The notes under the pieces were generated by a model. It searched no databases. It had not been told where the DNA came from and saw only the letters and a list, made by a program, of their open reading frames with translations. Of a DNA stretch of 5,545 nt, positions 3,448 through 5,545 are shown piece after piece (within the stretch, counting starts at the first letter, position 1; every line of letters begins with the position of its first letter). A program made the position numbers and the translations under genes. Origin of the DNA: Thermodesulfobacteriota bacterium. GTDB lineage: Bacteria > Desulfobacterota > Syntrophobacteria > BM002. The stretch lies in assembly GCA_947259475.1 (NCBI GenBank), contig CAMYLW010000377.1, forward strand, positions 1 through 5,545, given 5' to 3'.

Positions 3448-5136
3448 ATGGCTGAGAGAATCTGGCACCATTTCTATGATGAGGGTGTTCCTTTCGAAAT
3501 TGAACCACCTGAGGACCCCCTTTTCGTTCAACTGGAAAAAGCGGCTCTAGAGTTTCCTCAGGTCATTGCTACCGATTTCATGGGGGCCCGTCTTACTTAT
3601 AGGCAATTGGCCGAGCAGGTGAACCGATTTGCCTCCTCCCTCAGTGGTATGGGTGTCGAGCCCGGTGACCGGATAGCCATTATGCTGCCCAATTGTCCGC
3701 AAACCATTATCGCCTACTATGCCGCCCTCAGCATTGGCGCCGTGGTGGTAATGACCAATCCCATGTACGTGGAGAGGGAGATGGCCCATCAGTTTGCTGA
3801 TGCTGGGGCAAAAGTGCTGGTGGGTTTGGATCATCTCATTCCGCGGATCGAGAAGGTCTGGAAAGAGACACCCGTGGAACAGCTCATCATCACCAGCATC
3901 CGGGATTGCCTTCCTTTTCCACTAAATATGCTCTATCCCTTGAAAGCCAGAAAACAGAAGCTGAATCTGAGGGTGCCTTATGGAGAGTCTGTCCATTCGT
4001 TTAAGAGGCTGGTTAAGAACAGCCCTGGGAACCCGCCCCGACCAGAGGTGGCTATGGATGACCTGGCCGTGCTCCAGTACACCGGAGGAACCACGGGCAT
4101 AGCCAAGGGTGCCATGCTTACCCATCGCAACCTCATGGCCAATGTGATTCAGCTCATGGCCTGGTGCCCGCTCAAACTCGGACAGGAACGAATCCTCTGT
4201 GTGGCCCCATTCTTCCATGTGCTGGGCATGACCGTGCTCATGAATCATTCCGTTTGCTGCCGCGGTTCAATGATCTTGCTGCCTCGTTTCGAAATCAATA
4301 ATCTTCTCAAGACCACCGTGAAAACCAGACCAACCATTGCGGTCCTGGTCCCAACTATCTTTACGGCCATGGTCAACTACCCTGAGATATCCAGATGCGA
4401 TATCTCCTCGATCAACTACTGTTTCAGCGGTTCGGCTCCACTGCCGATAGAAATCATGAATCAATTTGAGGAGATTACCGGCGGGATTATCTTTGAGGCT
4501 TATGGTCTTACCGAGGCATCACCCGTGACCCACGCGAATCCCATTAAAGGCGAGCGAAAGCCGGGAAGCGTCGGTATTGCCTTACCCTCCACGGACGCCA
4601 AGGTCATGGACCTGGAGAGCGGTACCAGGGAGCTGCCTGTGGGCGAACCCGGAGAACTGGCGGTGAAAGGGCCTCAGGTCATGAAAGGCTATTGGAATAT
4701 GGAGGAAGAGACCGCAGAAACCCTAAGGGATGGCTGGCTCTATACCGGGGACATAGCCTATATGGATGCGGACGGCTACGTCTTCATCGTGGATCGCAAA
4801 AAAGACATGATCATAGCCGGGGGCTATAATGTCTACCCGCGGGAAATCGATGAAGTGCTCTACGAACACTCTAAGATTGCCGATGCAGTGAGCATTGGTG
4901 TTCCCGATGCTTACCGAGGTGAGACCGTGAAGGTATTCGTTGTGGTCAAACCGGAAGAAACGCTTACAGAAGAGGAAGTTTTAGCTCACTGCAAGGATAA
5001 ACTAGCAGCCTATAAGGTTCCTAGCATAGTGGAATTTCGTCAGGAACTTCCCAAGAGCATGGTGGGAAAGGTGCTTCGCAAGGAACTCCGTGCCGCAGAA
5101 TCCCGCACCATCGAGGGGGAGGGCGCACCCGGATAG
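3448..5136 (+). CDS. fadD: Long-chain fatty acyl-CoA synthetase, FadD-like
   Basis: This encodes 562 residues, close to the 561 of E. coli FadD. It activates a carboxylic acid with ATP to an acyl-adenylate and transfers it to CoA, the entry step of beta-oxidation and lipid recycling; it is cytoplasmic or loosely membrane-bound. Signatures of the ANL adenylating family are intact: the P-loop YTGGTTGIAKG from residue 211, YGLTE at 352-356, the YTGD motif at 432-435 with the ribose-binding Asp at 435, DRKKD at 449-453 at the hinge into the C-terminal domain, and the catalytic Lys541 in MVGKVLRK. The N-terminus (AERIWHHFYDEGVPFEI) also lines up with FadD. The ATG at 3448 is chosen for its ribosome binding site and this match. 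Chain-length preference cannot be read with confidence, so a medium-chain or aromatic acid substrate remains possible. An RHH regulator gene lies 101 bases upstream without a visible terminator. GC content looks higher than in the small upstream genes. Confidence 0.93.
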   Translation: MAERIWHHFYDEGVPFEIEPPEDPLFVQLEKAALEFPQVIATDFMGARLTYRQLAEQVNRFASSLSGMGVEPGDRIAIMLPNCPQTIIAYYAALSIGAVVVMTNPMYVEREMAHQFADAGAKVLVGLDHLIPRIEKVWKETPVEQLIITSIRDCLPFPLNMLYPLKARKQKLNLRVPYGESVHSFKRLVKNSPGNPPRPEVAMDDLAVLQYTGGTTGIAKGAMLTHRNLMANVIQLMAWCPLKLGQERILCVAPFFHVLGMTVLMNHSVCCRGSMILLPRFEINNLLKTTVKTRPTIAVLVPTIFTAMVNYPEISRCDISSINYCFSGSAPLPIEIMNQFEEITGGIIFEAYGLTEASPVTHANPIKGERKPGSVGIALPSTDAKVMDLESGTRELPVGEPGELAVKGPQVMKGYWNMEEETAETLRDGWLYTGDIAYMDADGYVFIVDRKKDMIIAGGYNVYPREIDEVLYEHSKIADAVSIGVPDAYRGETVKVFVVVKPEETLTEEEVLAHCKDKLAAYKVPSIVEFRQELPKSMVGKVLRKELRAAESRTIEGEGAPG

Positions 5137-5225
5137 AGTCCTTTCCTTAGTCATAAAAGGAACGTCATACCTTGGTACCAATCCCCGCTTTTCACTCCAG
5201 TTAAAAAAACATCTCATTTTGAAGA

Positions 5226-5254
5226 TTGACAAATTGTCATTCTGGACGTATCGT
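5226..5254 (+). promoter_or_regulatory. Promoter-like element overlapping a perfect dyad
   Basis: TTGACA (5226-5231) is followed after 17 bases by TATCGT (5249-5254, four of six). The -35 overlaps TGACAA-A-TTGTCA (5227-5239), a perfect 13-base dyad that could be an operator. It points toward the right edge, where the gene it may serve is out of view; the family A fold-back at 5299 would lie in its transcript. Confidence 0.4.
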
Positions 5255-5298
5255 TTTCTTAGTTAATCTGTAGCCTTGCTTTTAACTTGGACTACGTT

Positions 5299-5482
5299 TA
5301 GCCCGGATATTTCATGAATTACCTGCTGCGACCACGGATATGGCCGCCCTTCCTGACGTCCTCGGGTGTCGGGCCCTGCGACGTACCGCTCAGGTACGCC
5401 TCGGAACCAACACCCTGCGGTTGGCAGGTGGCACGCCCATCTTCGTGATCTCGCGACAGCAATTCATGAAATATCCGGGCTA
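5299..5482. repeat. Complete fold-back element family A (184 bp)
   Basis: The ends are a perfect 22-base inverted repeat, 5299-5320 against 5461-5482 (core CCCGGATATTTCATGAAT). Imperfect pairing continues inward between about 5324-5350 and 5430-5460. The interior holds an apical hairpin CGTACC/GGTACG (5382-5398) and a side hairpin CCAAC/GTTGG (5407-5424). Its right arm is 85% identical over 54 bases to positions 2-55, in the same orientation. It is GC-rich against AT-rich flanks and has no credible gene. A MITE-like or REP-like repeat spread by another element's transposase is the likeliest reading; a structured RNA is an alternative. Confidence 0.8.
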
Positions 5483-5545
5483 GCGGTTTTCGACAACTCA
5501 ATGATCGGTTGGGTTTGAGGTGTTTTTTATAGATAGAAGAAAAGT
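5483..5545. other. AT-rich end of window with no supported feature
   Basis: A short tail after the fold-back, including GTTTTTTATAG near 5521-5531. No gene start or complete promoter can be supported before the window ends. Confidence 0.3.

Noticed and set aside
5138..5162. CCTTT/AAAGG hairpin just after fadD
   Set aside because: Only five pairs with an 11-base loop and no T-run, so it is not a supportable terminator.
5319..5501. 60-codon minus-strand frame inside the family A fold-back
   Set aside because: It lies almost entirely within the inverted-repeat element and is a by-product of its GC-rich composition.
1..5545. CRISPR arrays, tRNA genes, transposase genes
   Set aside because: No regularly spaced short repeats, no cloverleaf with a T-loop signature, and no transposase motif were seen on either strand.

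Overview
The window reads as a bacterial chromosome segment with every supported gene on the + strand. My best guess is an uncultured Desulfobacterota (deltaproteobacterial) lineage. The reasons are a short cold-shock protein next to a stand-alone RRM protein, two near-identical sigma-54 promoters, a PilZ protein, a FadD-type acyl-CoA synthetase, and long fold-back intergenic repeats. This placement is inference from gene style; no rRNA or other marker gene is present.

Layout. Positions 1-55 are the right arm of a fold-back repeat (family A). A structured leader, a cold-shock protein gene (355-555) and a clear terminator (578-617) follow. Next is an RRM RNA-binding protein gene (772-1044), whose leader can form two mutually exclusive hairpins, with a terminator at 1129-1152. 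After a gap with a candidate promoter comes a 60-residue four-cysteine zinc-ribbon-like protein (1402-1584) with a strong terminator (1615-1650). A PilZ-domain gene (2010-2402) and a small cysteine-rich lipoprotein gene (2536-2754) each have their own sigma-54 promoter, and the two promoters share an extra conserved box just upstream. A second, unrelated fold-back element (family B, 2793-2973) separates these from a ribbon-helix-helix regulator (3107-3346). That regulator has a 9-bp dyad over its promoter and a -10 box so close to the ATG that the mRNA looks leaderless. No terminator is visible before the fadD-like gene (3448-5136), so the two may be co-transcribed. The last 400 bases hold a promoter-like element overlapping a perfect dyad, and a complete family A fold-back (5299-5482) whose right arm matches positions 2-55.

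How the parts may work together. The first block (Csp, RRM) looks like a set of small nucleic-acid-binding proteins controlled partly through leader RNA. The middle block (PilZ, lipoprotein) looks like a sigma-54 regulon pair, possibly tying cyclic-di-GMP sensing to an envelope protein. The last block looks like an autoregulated RHH repressor placed before a fatty-acid activation gene. No CRISPR array, phage gene, transposase gene or tRNA was seen. The least ordinary items are the paired sigma-54 promoters with their shared box, the symmetric cysteine ladder of the lipoprotein, the competing hairpins before the RRM gene, and the fold-back repeats.
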